Shown: positions 24,400 to 36,388 of the stretch, one piece after another
Layout: every line of letters starts with the position of its first letter
Position numbering within the stretch: position 1 is the first letter of the stretch
Position numbers and translations under genes: made by a program
From: Epiperipatus broadwayi
Lineage: Eukaryota > Onychophora > Udeonychophora > Euonychophora > Peripatidae
Direction: 5' to 3'
Length of the DNA: 64,000 nucleotides
NCBI GenBank assembly: GCA_028023455.1
Contig: JAQFVV010006844.1
Coordinates: forward strand, 62,001 to 126,000
Notes under the pieces: generated by a model
What the model was told of the DNA's origin: nothing
Database searches by the model: none
What the model saw: the letters and a program-made list of their open reading frames with translations, nothing else

Positions 24400-24932
24400 C
24401 AATGGTCTTCAATCTTTTCACACCTGTAGACTGGTAAAAATAAGGATAAGGTTTCACAGCCTGGCAAAAATAAGAATAAGGTTTTGCTGACGACAAAAGT
24501 CTATAGATAAATTTTCTTAAAGATGTAAACTGCTTAGCTTTAGATGAGCATAATTGTTATAACTGATCAAAACAACAATGTTAAATATACATGATATATA
24601 TATATATATGGTGTTCATATAATAAAAAACTTTTTTTTTAATTTTGAATTTTTTTAGAAAAGTAATAAAAAATTTAATCCCTCCCCTCCCCCCATAAACA
24701 TCTGTGATAACTGAAAAAACAAATTAATTTATGTATGATTGATTAGATTTTGTTTTCGTTCTGTTTCTTTTTTTTAATTGGGTAAAAATGAGATGAAAAA
24801 ATAAATAAAAATTGTTTATATTAATTAAAAGTTTAAACTCTTATTATTTTGTTATTACAAACTTTCCTGCGGCCCGGCAGAAAACTTTTGTGGCCCGGCT
24901 CCAGTCTATGGACCAAGGGTTGAAGACCACTG
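24400..24932. mobile_element. hAT-type MITE, 533 bp
   Basis: The left end CAATGGTCTTCAATCTTTT and the right end AAGGGTTGAAGACCACTG are inverted repeats. A perfect 8-bp duplication TACTAGAC flanks the element (24392-24399 and 24933-24940). Subterminal GCCCGGC and GTCTATGGACC motifs are of the kind seen in many animal hAT/Charlie-like elements. The interior holds A/T runs and no transposase frame. One CAGTGG end has mutated to CAATGG. Confidence 0.93.
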
Positions 24933-24954
24933 TACTAGACTATTTCCACTATCT

Positions 24955-25060
24955 AATACTAATTAGAGTGGATAACTGAAGAGATGAAATTCTGTGTTCA
25001 AGTCCCTTTTAATTATACCTAAAGTTTAGTATATATATATTATACTTGTATTAAAATATT
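24955..25060 (+). mobile_element. Ribozyme-repeat tail, partial copy
   Basis: The segment GAGTGGATAACTGAAGAG ... CTGTGTTCAAGTCCCTT and the following TTTAGTATATA repeat the 3' part of the element at 25170-25530 at a distance of 485 bp. This copy lacks a recognisable hammerhead upstream; an intact hAT insertion ends 22 bases before it. The two tails in the same orientation give a dimer-like arrangement. Confidence 0.65.
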
Positions 25061-25169
25061 ACAGATTCAGTTTGAATTCTGTCCATCTCTCCTCTTTTGT
25101 ATTTTTAAATGGATATATTAAAGTCATATATATGAAGAGTCAGAGTGGTTTAAAGTCAACATGGGTTAT

Positions 25170-25530
25170 GGCAATAATATTAGCAATAACAAGAGTTTTG
25201 AGAATTACATCATAAGATTTTCAGTAATATGGATGCTGAAGAATTGGTGGGTGGAGAATATTGAAGCATGTCCTTTAAATTTTGAAGATTTTCTATCATA
25301 ATACAAACTGAGTTCTGATTATATATGTGTGATGGTGATGATGATCTGGACCAATGGATGAGTACTGCTTCAGTATGAAATATGTATATTGGAGATTATT
25401 TATCTTTTTCACATGTGTGTGGTCATGTGTCTTGATTATATAAGATGAAGTGGATATCTGAAAGGAGTTTGAAAGTCTGTGTTCAAATCTCTTCTAATTA
25501 CATTTAAAGTTCAGTATATACATTATGCTT
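25170..25530 (+). mobile_element. Hammerhead-ribozyme repeat element, copy 1
   Basis: Aligns over about 300 bp with 57484-57830. Shared blocks in order are CATAAGATTTTCA/CATCAGATTTTCA, GGNTGAAGA(A/G)TTG, GAAGCNTGTCC, TTCTGATTATATATGTGTG, the hammerhead motif, GATTATTTATCTTTTTCA, CATGTGTGTG and AGTGGATATCTGAAAGG. A B-box-like GTTCAAATCTC closes it. No protein is encoded. It is a non-autonomous repeat, resembling ribozyme-carrying retroposons such as schistosome SM-alpha or animal retrozymes. That comparison is by architecture only. Confidence 0.7.
25350..25393 (+). ncRNA. Hammerhead ribozyme motif, type I, core-mutated
   Basis: In order: stem I strand ACCAA; core TGGATGA in place of CTGATGA; stem II GTACT/AGTAT with loop GCTTC; GAA at 25377-25379; stem III ATA-TG-TAT; cleavage-site A at 25388; stem I strand TTGG. 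The two changes in the core, including the catalytic C3, should abolish cleavage. Stem II stays fully paired although its sequence differs from the other copies, which suggests past selection on structure. Confidence 0.65.
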
Positions 25531-25947
25531 ATATAGAAATATTATTAATTATTACATTTTTTTAAAAAATTCAAATTTTATTTAAACTTTTTAAATAAAT
25601 TCAACTGTTAATAATAGCATACAAATTAGTATAAAATACAACATTTTGAATTGGAATATTGTCCTCTATTCTTTGTATATTGCTTGTCTGACCAGTGACA
25701 GTATTAGAAAAGAAATCAAACCTGAGATTTTTAGATTTGTGAATATAAATTTAAGACAATGTTCTAACTAATTAGTCTATTCTGTAAGACTAGAAAGACT
25801 AGTTTGTTTATTATTCTTCTAAAGGCCCCAAGTTTGCTATCTTTTCTAGTATTATCACTGGACAGCCCATCAACACTTAAAGAAGAGATAATATCATTCA
25901 AATCTTTGCATTATATATTAATCTATCTGATGCTACTAAGAGTTTCC
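25531..25947. other. AT-rich DNA, no gene seen
   Basis: A 60-codon frame from 25804 runs into the SINE that follows and is not a gene. Confidence 0.5.
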
Positions 25948-26043
25948 TCATGTGTCATAGCATCAGCCGGGAAGCGAACCCACTAACCCGGGACAACTGC
26001 TTGTAAAACAGCTGTTGCTGACCTCTCGATCACCAATGCTTGA
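25948..26043 (-). mobile_element. tRNA-derived SINE, copy 3
   Basis: Minus-strand copy: AGCATTGGTGATCGAGAGGT (A-box region), an anticodon-like arm GCTGT-TTTACAA-GCAGT, then a short insertion (GGTTAGTGGGTTCG) before the B box, and TCCCGGCTGATGCTATGACA. The insertion is shared with the copy at 41449, which defines a second subfamily. Confidence 0.85.
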
Positions 26044-28460
26044 CTACTACTAAGAATTGAGTGATTTTTTTAAAACCTTCAATAAATAATATTTGGAATT
26101 GGTCCAATATATAATTAAAAGTACAATACCATAATCACAACATTTCAGTATAGCAAAATGATCTTTATATATATATATTGTACCCTTACTTCTCGATGTA
26201 TAATATAATTTGAAATACGACTAGCTCAATTGAATTATAATGCTCAATTAAAATTTGCATGTTTAACTTTAATATACTTTTATATTATCATATTCTAATT
26301 AAATTTATTATCAATTATCAAAATCAATATAGCTCTATATTCTGTAACAATTAAATAAGTATTTATTAAAATCATGAGACTGTGAAGTAAAGTTACAAAG
26401 CAATAAGTAGATTTACATTGAGTCAATATCTCCCAAGACACTGTCTCAATGGCATAAGAATACTATTACCTCCTTATTAACTTACTACTACATCTATAGC
26501 ATTCTTATGGCTTTGAAATAAAATAAATTATCTTTAATAATAATAAAATAAATAAATCTTAACTTTTAATTTTTAAAATATAATTAAATAATCTCAGGTT
26601 CTTCTAATTATCTTAAAGTAATGATAACTCATGTAAATAAGTATGATATGGGATTTTACATCAAACCTAAATACACCTAACTTATTTTAATAATAATAAT
26701 AATACTAATCTTAGAGTATAACCTAATCTTTTCTATTTCTGTTATATCAATAATCATTAAATAAATAACCATATGTATATCTTTTATTTTCATATAGTAT
26801 CTTTATTTTGGAATAGATCAAAATCTTACAATTGATTAATCTGTGGCAATAAATAATATTGTAAGATTATATTATGCATTATAATTACTCTATGACCATT
26901 GTAATATGATGTATTAATGTCAATCAATTCTTATAAATGATATCAAGAAAATATTGTGTTTATTTCTAATACCAATAATAAATTCACATTGTGCAAATAT
27001 TATGTTTGTTCAAATTATCTGTTGTCAAATGCTGTGGTGTAAAATAATGAACTCGACACACTTTTAAAACAAATTAAACAAATTTATTTACATTAACTTC
27101 AACTAAGAATTTATTTACAATATTTACAGTTCAAAATTATGAAAAACAAAGAAAATAAAATAAGAAAATAATAATACAATATGTTTACATTGTTATTAAT
27201 TCATACTCCTAATAAGTAATTATACATTCTTTAAAAATGCTGTACTAATAACATTGAAGTATGTTTTCAAAATTTAGACTTTAAATAAATATCAGTGAAC
27301 TTCAATTATTACACAGAAAAATTTATGTAAATAATATTTATGTAGCATATGTAAACAATTAAACTTTATTAATTAAATTGCTACATCACTTAAGTATTAC
27401 TGTTATTCATTTCATCATGTACTAGTGTGTGTTTACTTTACTATCAGCATTACTTTAATAGCATAATATAGAAACTAATGTATCCTTATAATGTAATAAC
27501 AAAGAATTGATTATAATTTTATATTTCACTTATTGCAATTCATGTTACATGTTTTATCAAATATGCATTACATATATGTACTGTTAAAATAATAATATTT
27601 AAATTATTCATCAATTTCAAATTCATAAAGCATTATATTAGATAAATTCTATGATTCTTTTCTGTGTGAAATTATTACTTTACTTTATGTATTATACTAC
27701 TCCTTCTTAATAAATTTCTATCTACAAAAACATACTCTAAACTTATTTAAAATTTTCGGAAAATAACTTTCAACTCTAAATAAAATACTAATTCCAAACT
27801 ATTTATGCTTCATTATCTATACTTGGTAAGCTTTCAACCTAAACATAAACTTCTCCATAAAACTTAACGTAATTTATCCAATAAACAACAGTAAAATATA
27901 GACTTTTAAATCTATTCCTAACTTGCAATAAAAATAATTACCCATGAATAATAAATATAATTCTAATACTATAACATAAAATATCAAAGTTTATTAACGA
28001 AAGAATCATATAATTATTTCTAAGCTTCTTATGTAATATTGCATAGTATTTATTTCATAAATTCAAATTATGCATATTTAAATAAAACTGTCACTGCCAA
28101 TATAATGTGTGTACTTTTAAAATAATCATACATTCATTCAAAATAACATAATATTTGGTTGATCTAAACAAAACATATTAAATACATCAAAATTATTATT
28201 ATTATACAATTTTTACCATAGATAATGAATTAATGTCCAGTCCATCTTCCAATATTCTTCGGAATTACAGCTTCATAAAATAATTCACATTTATACTCAC
28301 GATCATACTTTAAAATATTCTGTGTTATATTAATTATAAAATAAACTCATGCAATTAATCATTATATTATTTTTTAGTTATTATTTAAAGATATGTACCT
28401 ATCTTATTTTAATAAATTAATAATATTTAATTTTTATATTAGATAAATAAAACAAAGTTC
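26044..28460. other. Featureless AT-rich DNA
   Basis: No repeat family, frame or RNA was recognised. The region is poor in the transposons seen elsewhere in the window and would suit intron or old intergenic DNA. Confidence 0.45.
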
Positions 28461-28467
28461 ATATTAC

Positions 28468-28542
28468 GTGACTCCAGCAATGTTTTCCTTTCCACCATAA
28501 AGTTCTTTAATCTGAGGTACACATTCACTAGAACACCATTTC
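28468..28542 (-). CDS. Possible isolated exon, ADAMTS-like Cys motif
   Basis: A GC-richer island in very AT-rich DNA. On the minus strand, AG at 28543-28544 could be an acceptor and GTAATA after 28468 a donor. The 75-base segment between is open and reads KWCSSECVPQIKELYGGKEN followed by IAGVT. KWC..(x)ECV is the signature at the end of the ADAMTS disintegrin-like domain. Just upstream another frame reads CDGP, as in the CDGT.CG that precedes KWC in that family. The pyrimidine tract is weak and sits far from the acceptor. It may be a true exon, a decayed exon or chance. No neighbouring ADAMTS exon was identified. Confidence 0.25.
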
Positions 28543-29122
28543 CTGTTTCCGGTCCATCACATGTTTTTTTAAAAGTTTATGAAAACGAAAATGTTCTTTT
28601 AAAAATAAGTTTCCACAAGAAAATAAAATAAAATTAAAATAGTTTATAGGATCCTGGTTTAGTTCTTTTAAAAATATTATTCAAAAGTCATTATTTCTAT
28701 TTAGTCTATAGTTTATAAAAAATTATCATTTAATTATTTTAAATTAACTTGGACGTCCACATATTATTTGCGCATTCCATAAAATATCCAGGTAAGAATA
28801 AACTTCTTTATCTATAAACGACCAGTGTTTAAATTATTTCAATATAATAATTTTTATTATATTAAGACTTTTAGCTAATTTATATTTTCAATTTATTTGC
28901 CTTTTAAAATTGTCAATATTCAGTCTTTTAAACATAAAGACTTAACAAGGCAAGCATTCAAAGCTACTTTCATTTCTAATATCTTTACTTAAAATATATA
29001 TTCAAATTTATAGCTTGCAAAAATACTTTCTTCATAAAGAAGTATTTTATTCTTTAAAATATCTATTTTCTAATAGTCAATAGTAATTAGCTTTTAAAAT
29101 TATATACTGTCCAAAATACTAC

Positions 29123-29240
29123 TTTTCTCCATCTCGTAATTTTCCGAACTAATCCAGCGTTTGTCATATCTCTAGTATAAAGTTTCCGATATATTTTCAC
29201 TATATATGATGTTCCCATGACCATTTGCTTGTAAATTGAG
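29123..29240 (-). CDS. Possible isolated exon, unknown protein
   Basis: On the minus strand a pyrimidine-rich tract (TTTTCCCTATC...TCTCTAT) precedes an AG at 29241-29242. The next 118 bases have one open frame reading SIYKQMVMGTSYIVKIYRKL then YTRDMTNAGLVRKITRWRK, followed by a GTAGTA donor-like site. The composition is richer in C and G than the surroundings. I do not recognise the protein. It lies on the same strand as the island at 28468 and could belong to the same gene, but nothing links them directly. Confidence 0.2.
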
Positions 29241-30830
29241 CTTCAATATAGAGACGATTGATAGGGAAAATTTAAATTAACACTGCATGTTTATTATTTT
29301 AAACTTTCTATAGATTATTTATAATGACACTCTTGTAATTTTGAAAAATGATTTTAAGAGCGTCTATAAAATTTACGTAGCTATTTTTAATAACACAATT
29401 AACTTGAAAAATCAATCACGAAGTCCTCTCCTAACAATTGAACTGAGCTTTTATACCGGAAGAAACTTCCCATTTGATTGGTAGATTAAACAATCAACTT
29501 TGCTGGCTTATTTACATATTTACCAACAACACAAAATTAAAAATAAATAATGACTTATTTAATATTTAATATTTATTACATTATTAAATTTTTAAAATAA
29601 TCTTTATCGTTTATTTAAATCTATTAAACATTTTTTAAAAAATATATTATTTCACTTGATTTTAATTTTAACTTTTATAAGATTATTTTTAAATAAACTA
29701 AGTATTTTTTATACGTCATATTTTTAAAACAATATTTTAAAATCAGATTTAATATTCTACATTGATTTATCTTTATTTTTATCTCGTGATAACTCACGTA
29801 TTATTTACAAATTTTACAACATAATTTTTAAAATAGTTTTGCAACTTTACTAAATAACTTCCAAGCATGTGTGTGTATAACATCTGTTCTTTATAACACA
29901 AGAAACGCTTATCATCGTCTAAAAATAAACTAACAATTGCATTTTTTAAAATAAATATTTTTTTAAATAAATAAGATATTATAATAGATTTTAAAACAAT
30001 TATTCGATATTATTAAAATCAAATATTAATCTTCTATTTAAGTACTTACAATAATTAAAATATTTATATTCTTTTATAATATTATTTTATCAACAATAAA
30101 CATATGCATTTAATTTTAACTTGTCTTTTAAATACTTTAGCTTTAAATATTTATTTATTAAATCTATTAATGCAGTATTGGTTATGGCCATTTTTCCCAA
30201 CTATATATTATAATCATCATCATTTAAAATGTCTCTCTCTACATCAGCACAATTTCACACATCAAATACTCATAGATTGCTTTAATTAAACCTTTTGAAA
30301 TATTACCATAAGCAAAATTAACATCACATATTCAAATATATCTTAAATTTAAAATTTTTAATAGATTAGCACAAAATTAGATGGTGACCCATACAAAAGG
30401 GCACAATATATATATATATATAATTATTATATAAACATGCAAAAAGTAAAAATAATGATGATTTAATTTCTCCTTTAGTGTTCTTTGATCATGAAAAAAC
30501 ATGTAAATATAAATTTAAATTTGATTTTGAAAATGTGAAAATTCTTCATGAAGAGAGAAACCATAATAAAAGAAAAATTAAAGAGGCAATTTTTATAAAC
30601 AGGAATAAAATGCATTTAATAAATAGGCAATCTGCTAACATTTAAATACGAGATTCGTGAATTTGAATTGATGACGTTTGCTTCCACTTTGTTTTCTTTT
30701 TTGAATTTTAATGGCAGTTGAGGCAGGTTCAAGAAATTAACCGAAAGTACTTCTGTGAATTTATGAATTGTTTATAATAGTTTTTTTTTTTACCGTTATT
30801 ATTATTATTTTTATTGAAATTACAATTTTG
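29241..30830. other. AT-rich DNA, no gene seen
   Basis: No supported feature apart from a TA microsatellite at about 30398-30422 and a poly(T) and ATT run at 30781-30820. Confidence 0.5.
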
Positions 30831-30955
30831 TTTTAATTAATGAACATTTTATTTATATTATATATATATATTGAAACTATATAGAAATATATAAATAAAA
30901 TTTTAATTAATGAACATTTTATTTATATTATATATATATATTGAAACTATATAGA
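30831..30955 (+). repeat. Tandem duplication, 70-bp period
   Basis: The block starting TTTTAATTAATGAACATTTT at 30831 is repeated almost without change from 30901, including the (TA)n stretch and TTGAAACTATATAGAAA. Such identity in AT-rich neutral DNA implies a recent duplication. Confidence 0.9.
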
Positions 30956-33900
30956 AAGACTGGTTGAGATCTCAGTGACAATAATGTGGAGAAAGTGTGG
31001 TTGAGACGACTGAAAATGATAATGTGGAAAAAATGTGTCCACTATTCATCCACTTGACTTTCAATTAATATGCATACAAGTTTTATATATTTCCACATAA
31101 GTTAAAACTATTTTATACTTTGATTAATAGATTTAATTAGAATAAAATAAATAAATTTCTTAGGATATTCTTAATCTTATTCTATTCAATAATAAAAATT
31201 CTTACAAATATATTGTTTTTTTTTACTATAGCAACTAATTAAGGGCAACTCAATCTGTGTTTTAAAACTAAGGCAAGCAATTTAAAATATAAAGTTGTTT
31301 AAAAATTTGTCTCAGGGTTATAAGAAAATAAATGCATGGATATAAAGTGAGTTTATGCATTTTAGGATATGACAATATAAAAGAGATTTTATGTATATTA
31401 ACTTACACAATTCTTTTATATTTCAGATAGCACTAATACAATAATGATGTATTTAATCCCAATAGATTTTAAGTATAATCTAATATTTCAAATATGCTAT
31501 GACAATGTTTTTTTTAATAATGACAAAAGAGAAAAATTAAAAATAATTACATTATTACACAATATAAAATAAATGATAAAAACGAATAGTAACAATAAGA
31601 AACTTATATAAAATATCTAATAGATACTACTACTTGTTTCCTAAATCTGATTTGAACTTGGGACATGAAAAATTAATTATCAGACCATATTGTGAGGACA
31701 CTAACATTAAATAGGAATAGGTTGTTTATTATTTCAAAATAATCCTCAATTTAAATACTAGGGGATAATAAATATCATCATAATAAAATATAAATGTTTT
31801 GTAGTTATCCTTAATTAGTTTGTTTTACCAACTAATCAATTATTAATCAACCTCAATAATGCTGGAGATGTTTTCACTCTTTTAAGAAAGTCAACTGCAA
31901 TCAGTGTTCGGTATACCTAGAATACTTTTTCCACATTGAGCTTATTTATTTTACCTCAAGATAATTATATCATTAGGATGCCTTGTTACAATGCTATATA
32001 ATAGTGCAAAATTAATACTGATATATAAGAGTTATGCATAAAAATATTTCTTACAGATTTACTCATCTAAATAAGGACAATTAACTCCATTTTAATATTG
32101 AGGTTGAACTTAAAACCCATAAAACATACAATAATTACAATGTAGTAACTTTTATATAAGTTTAATAGTTACCTACATTTATACACCCTAAACCTAAGAT
32201 AAATCACATTTAATTCCATTCAGTATCACTAATATTAATATTAAATAAAACTGAGAAATTTTATTACATTAATAATACTAATAACAACAACAGCAGTAAC
32301 AACAATAACAACATTAAACCATTATTATTTATCAGAATATAATAAATTTGACCTCATTTGATAGATATTTTTGTTTAGAAATTAAATAAAATTTAAATCA
32401 CATTTGATTTTCAAAATTATTTTAAAAAATAGATTTTAATTAAAATGAAGCACTGTCACATCATCAAATTTCAGATGAAACAGATTCAATTTGCAAAATG
32501 AATGAAATCTTTGTTTGATGTTTATTTCAAAAATCTAAACAAATGATTTTTAATATCTAATAAATCTATCAATTTATGCTTTAAAAGTTTTAAATTTTTA
32601 GTAATTTTTATGATATCATTAAATATTATAACTGATTATTGAGTGACATCATTTCTAGACAGTTGTATTTCCCATGACCTTAATCTCTATGGTAACATTA
32701 CACAGAAGAATGTATTCTTTTATATTTAAAAATAAAACATTTCTGTAAAAATAAATATGTAATAATATATATATTTTTTAATTTCTAATAATCATTACAC
32801 AAGTAATAATCCTAAACTTTCCAAAAATCAAGTTTTTAGACCAATGTAATATTTTCTCAAAGTAATCTCACAAAGTTTGAGATGACCAAATATACAATGA
32901 TTAGGTATCAATGTGTGGTTTCAAATACTTTTAAGTTCTTGTTTATTCAATTATCCTGACAGCTTTTGAATTTTTTTGAAATTAAAATATTAGAAAAAAT
33001 CTATATGTGAATTTTAAAGCTGTAAAAAAAAATGTTAGCAAAATTTCTCAATAGAAGATAAAAATGCAAATTTTCTAGACTTCTCAGATAGTGAGTCCAA
33101 CATGTGAAAAAAAGCATTGGTTAAAGTTTATCTTGTATTATTTATTATCTGTACATTCTTGTGGTGGTATATAATATTTATCTTATTATGGTTACTAAAC
33201 TGTAATTTATAAAAATCATTAGGGAATCACTGCTCTACACATATTCTGTATAGATTTAAACACTAAGGAATACTCTCCTTTCTAAACACAAGATTAAAGT
33301 CATTTGAAAAGATAGGATGAATCACTCTAACTTTTTATCTAAACATATATATATAAGAAAATCTTAAGGATTTAGAAATGAAAGAATCAAGATCTCAGTT
33401 AGTCACTTTTAATTCCATTTACTATGTCTTAATAATTGAAGTTGGCAAATTTTTTACAATTTACTGCACGTCAGTATTAGATGTAATATTAAACATATAT
33501 AACAAGTTATTTATTTATCTAGCATTGTGATTTTAAAATTTGTAACAATCATTAGGAAATTACAAATTAAAAATGCAGTGCATTTATGAATACTTTAAAT
33601 CTTATGTAAAATTGAAATATGTAATTTCAATTGTTGTTTATTATTATTTTTAAATGTCGACATATTCAAGATAAGGTAAAAATGTTACTTCAACAAACTA
33701 TATAATTCATGCTAAAATAATAAAGTTTGACAGGCTTGAAAATTTGACAGGTCCTGAGATAATTTTGTCTACACTAACATTGTATAAAAATTGTGGGTGT
33801 TGTATTAATGGGATTGAACCTGGATTTATATATACAAATATATATGAAGTTTTTAAAACTTTTTCAACAACTTAATTAATGTAAAATGTGATATAGTTAT

Positions 33901-35372
33901 TGTAACTACAAATATAAAAGTAATTTTTTCCATAGTATTCTTAGTTTATAAATAAGTCGACTAGTTATTTTTTAATCAAAGATTTTAAATATAGATTTAT
34001 AAAAATTTGAACCATGGAATGCTGTTGATTAATCTGAATACTGAGAATATATTGCTAAATTATCCTCATGATTGTTTCTAATTTGCTTTAATTAAAGTCA
34101 CTGTCTTGATATCTACTCAACTATACACATTCATGTGATTTTAATTTATCAATTTCAAAAATACAAATTGTACACTTCTTCATTATATGTATATTATTGT
34201 ATATATCTTCAGAACTGAACATTTTATTTTATCATTAAAAAACAAAAGTGCATATTTTCATATGACCAGATCTTGATTAATTATTTTATTGCCCAATAAA
34301 ATTTGATTTTAATGATACTTTGAGATACGTAATTAAATTATGAAAAATATATTTAAACACAGTATAGTTTTTTAAAGTTTTATTCGTAGTACGCAATAAT
34401 TGATTTGCCAATACTTTGTAAATGAATGTATTATCTTCCTTTTTTTTAATCAATTAAATATTCTTATTAAATAACACAGATTCATTGAATCTTAATCTAA
34501 ATGTGTAATTATGCTAAATTTTTTAAAAGTAAAATTAGCATTTAATAGATAATATATAAAATAGTCACTACATAGAAAATCATTAACGACTAACGTTTTT
34601 ACTTTTTACGCTTCCATTTTTAATTTTAAGCAGTGCTTGATATTACAAATTGTATTGTTACTTATTTAAACATATTGACATTTTAATTTCTACAAAAAGA
34701 ATAAAGTCTCCCAAAAGAATACTATCAATAATGATTTACTGATGAGTTTGTTTAAAACAATTTTATATTCACTTTTATTTATTTTTCTGTGATTAATGAT
34801 TTTTCAACTGAGCTGTTCATTGTTTTTCATAAATATATTGTCATTAGTATTCTAAAGTTGGCTTTACAACATTTTTTCGTCGTATTTATATTAATTTTGA
34901 TTTTACTTCACACATTTGGAAACCAATCAAATTGCATTTAATATTTTCAGTTGACTGAATTTGTAAATTAAATCTAAATCCCATTGTAAACAATATAGAA
35001 TATATCAAAAATAAGTTAGATAATTACTTGGTAGAGTCAATAAGGTCTATTGTTGCACTTACTTGTTTGTATATGTTTGTGATATATATATATATATATT
35101 ATCACTTCCAAATCTATCAGAACTTTGAGGCTTGAATCTATGCAATATATATATCTATGAGGCAGTGTGATCTTCCACTAGGTTTAAGCAGCATTTACTT
35201 AGCTTAATATAAAACAAAGCTCTTTCCAGAAGCTTCATGTAGAATACCAGCAATAAAGTAGAGATCATTCATTAAGATTGCCTATTTTCAAGTGATGGGA
35301 GATTAAAGTGGTTTTTTATTTTGTTTTTCTTATTATCTAAAAACAGTTTGTTATCCACTTACTTATATTGGA
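30956..35372. other. Featureless AT-rich DNA
   Basis: More than 4 kb with no recognisable repeat or gene. Short microsatellites (ACA/ATA runs near 32280-32310, TA at 35084) are the only structure noted. Confidence 0.5.
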
Positions 35373-35597
35373 TTGTCAATATTGATTATGGTCCAGTTAC
35401 CTAACAACCTTTATCCTGTTTGATCTGAAAAAATGAAGATTTTTCTATTGTCACTATTGATTATGGTCCAGTTACCTAACAATCCTTATCCTGTTTGATC
35501 TGGAAAAATTAAGATTTTTCTATTGTCAATATTGATTATGATCCAATTACCTAACAACCCTTATCCTGTTTGATCTGAAAAAATGAAGATTTTTTCT
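35373..35597 (+). repeat. Minisatellite, three 75-bp units
   Basis: Three head-to-tail units start at 35373, 35448 and 35523 with TTGTCA(A/C)TATTGATTATG. Each includes CCTGTTTGATCTG(A/G)AAAAA and ends GAAGATTTTT. The units differ at few positions. There are no spacers, so it is a plain tandem repeat. Confidence 0.95.
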
Positions 35598-36322
35598 TAA
35601 GTTATATCCAGATCATAATCTACCATTATGCAAAAGGTATTTTTTATGATGTAGTTAATAAATGATGAGTTTTAATGGTGTGGGGTTCATATAAAACTAG
35701 AGAAATTGTGTAAAACCATTCCTCATTATAATAAAAAAATTCAACCCTCACTAATCAATGAATTTATTTTATTATTCATATATTTTCTCTAAATGCAAAG
35801 CAATCAATGCCAATTTATATGCATTAAGGCAGAATATTAATATTAACATATGTAACATAAGTTCCAAATGATATAATTGTTGTTTTTCTTTTCTACAAAG
35901 AGAAAAAGTCTTGCATTCTTCATTACTTTATAGGTAATTGAATTGTGCAAGTCTTCATAAATCTGCTGAAGGTATCCGCAAACCTGTATAACCTTGAGAA
36001 TTTCTAAAGAATATGCTATTTTTACATTTCATACTAATGTTTAGCAGTGGGTTTTAGAATTTCTATAAAACAGTGTTTAGTTTAAAACAACCACTTTCTG
36101 AAGATATTCATAATTTCTTGCTAACTTGACTCATTTTTGTAATAACAATATCCACCATCCATTGCAATTCATTTACTGCTGTATATAACTTTAGAAATAA
36201 GTATTAAATATAAATATATATTTTTAATTTATTTTTTTATATGTGACCACAAACAACCTAAGTCAGAATCAATTAATGAAATGTTTCTGACAATGTGTTA
36301 ACAATCTTATATTTTCAATGAA
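35598..36322. other. AT-rich DNA, no gene seen
   Basis: No supported feature. Confidence 0.5.
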
Positions 36323-36388
36323 CATCACATGATCACTTTATGCACAAGCCTTCTGGCATCCATTGATTACTCTGTCTTGCACTAAGTG
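36323..36388 (+). mobile_element. LTR fragment related to 47480-47760
   Basis: ATCACATGATCACTTT and TATGCACAAGCCTTCTGGCA followed by ATTGATTACTCTG are the reverse complement of pieces of 47545-47720. Here the two pieces are brought together by a deletion. It is a small internal piece of the same LTR family. Confidence 0.6.

Noticed and set aside
34738-34770. CTGATGAG followed by GTTT...AAAC, resembling a hammerhead core with stem II
   Set aside because: No GAA follows stem II and no pairing stem I or stem III is visible.
35373-35597. CRISPR-like array
   Set aside because: The three units are contiguous with no unique spacers and the genome is eukaryotic.
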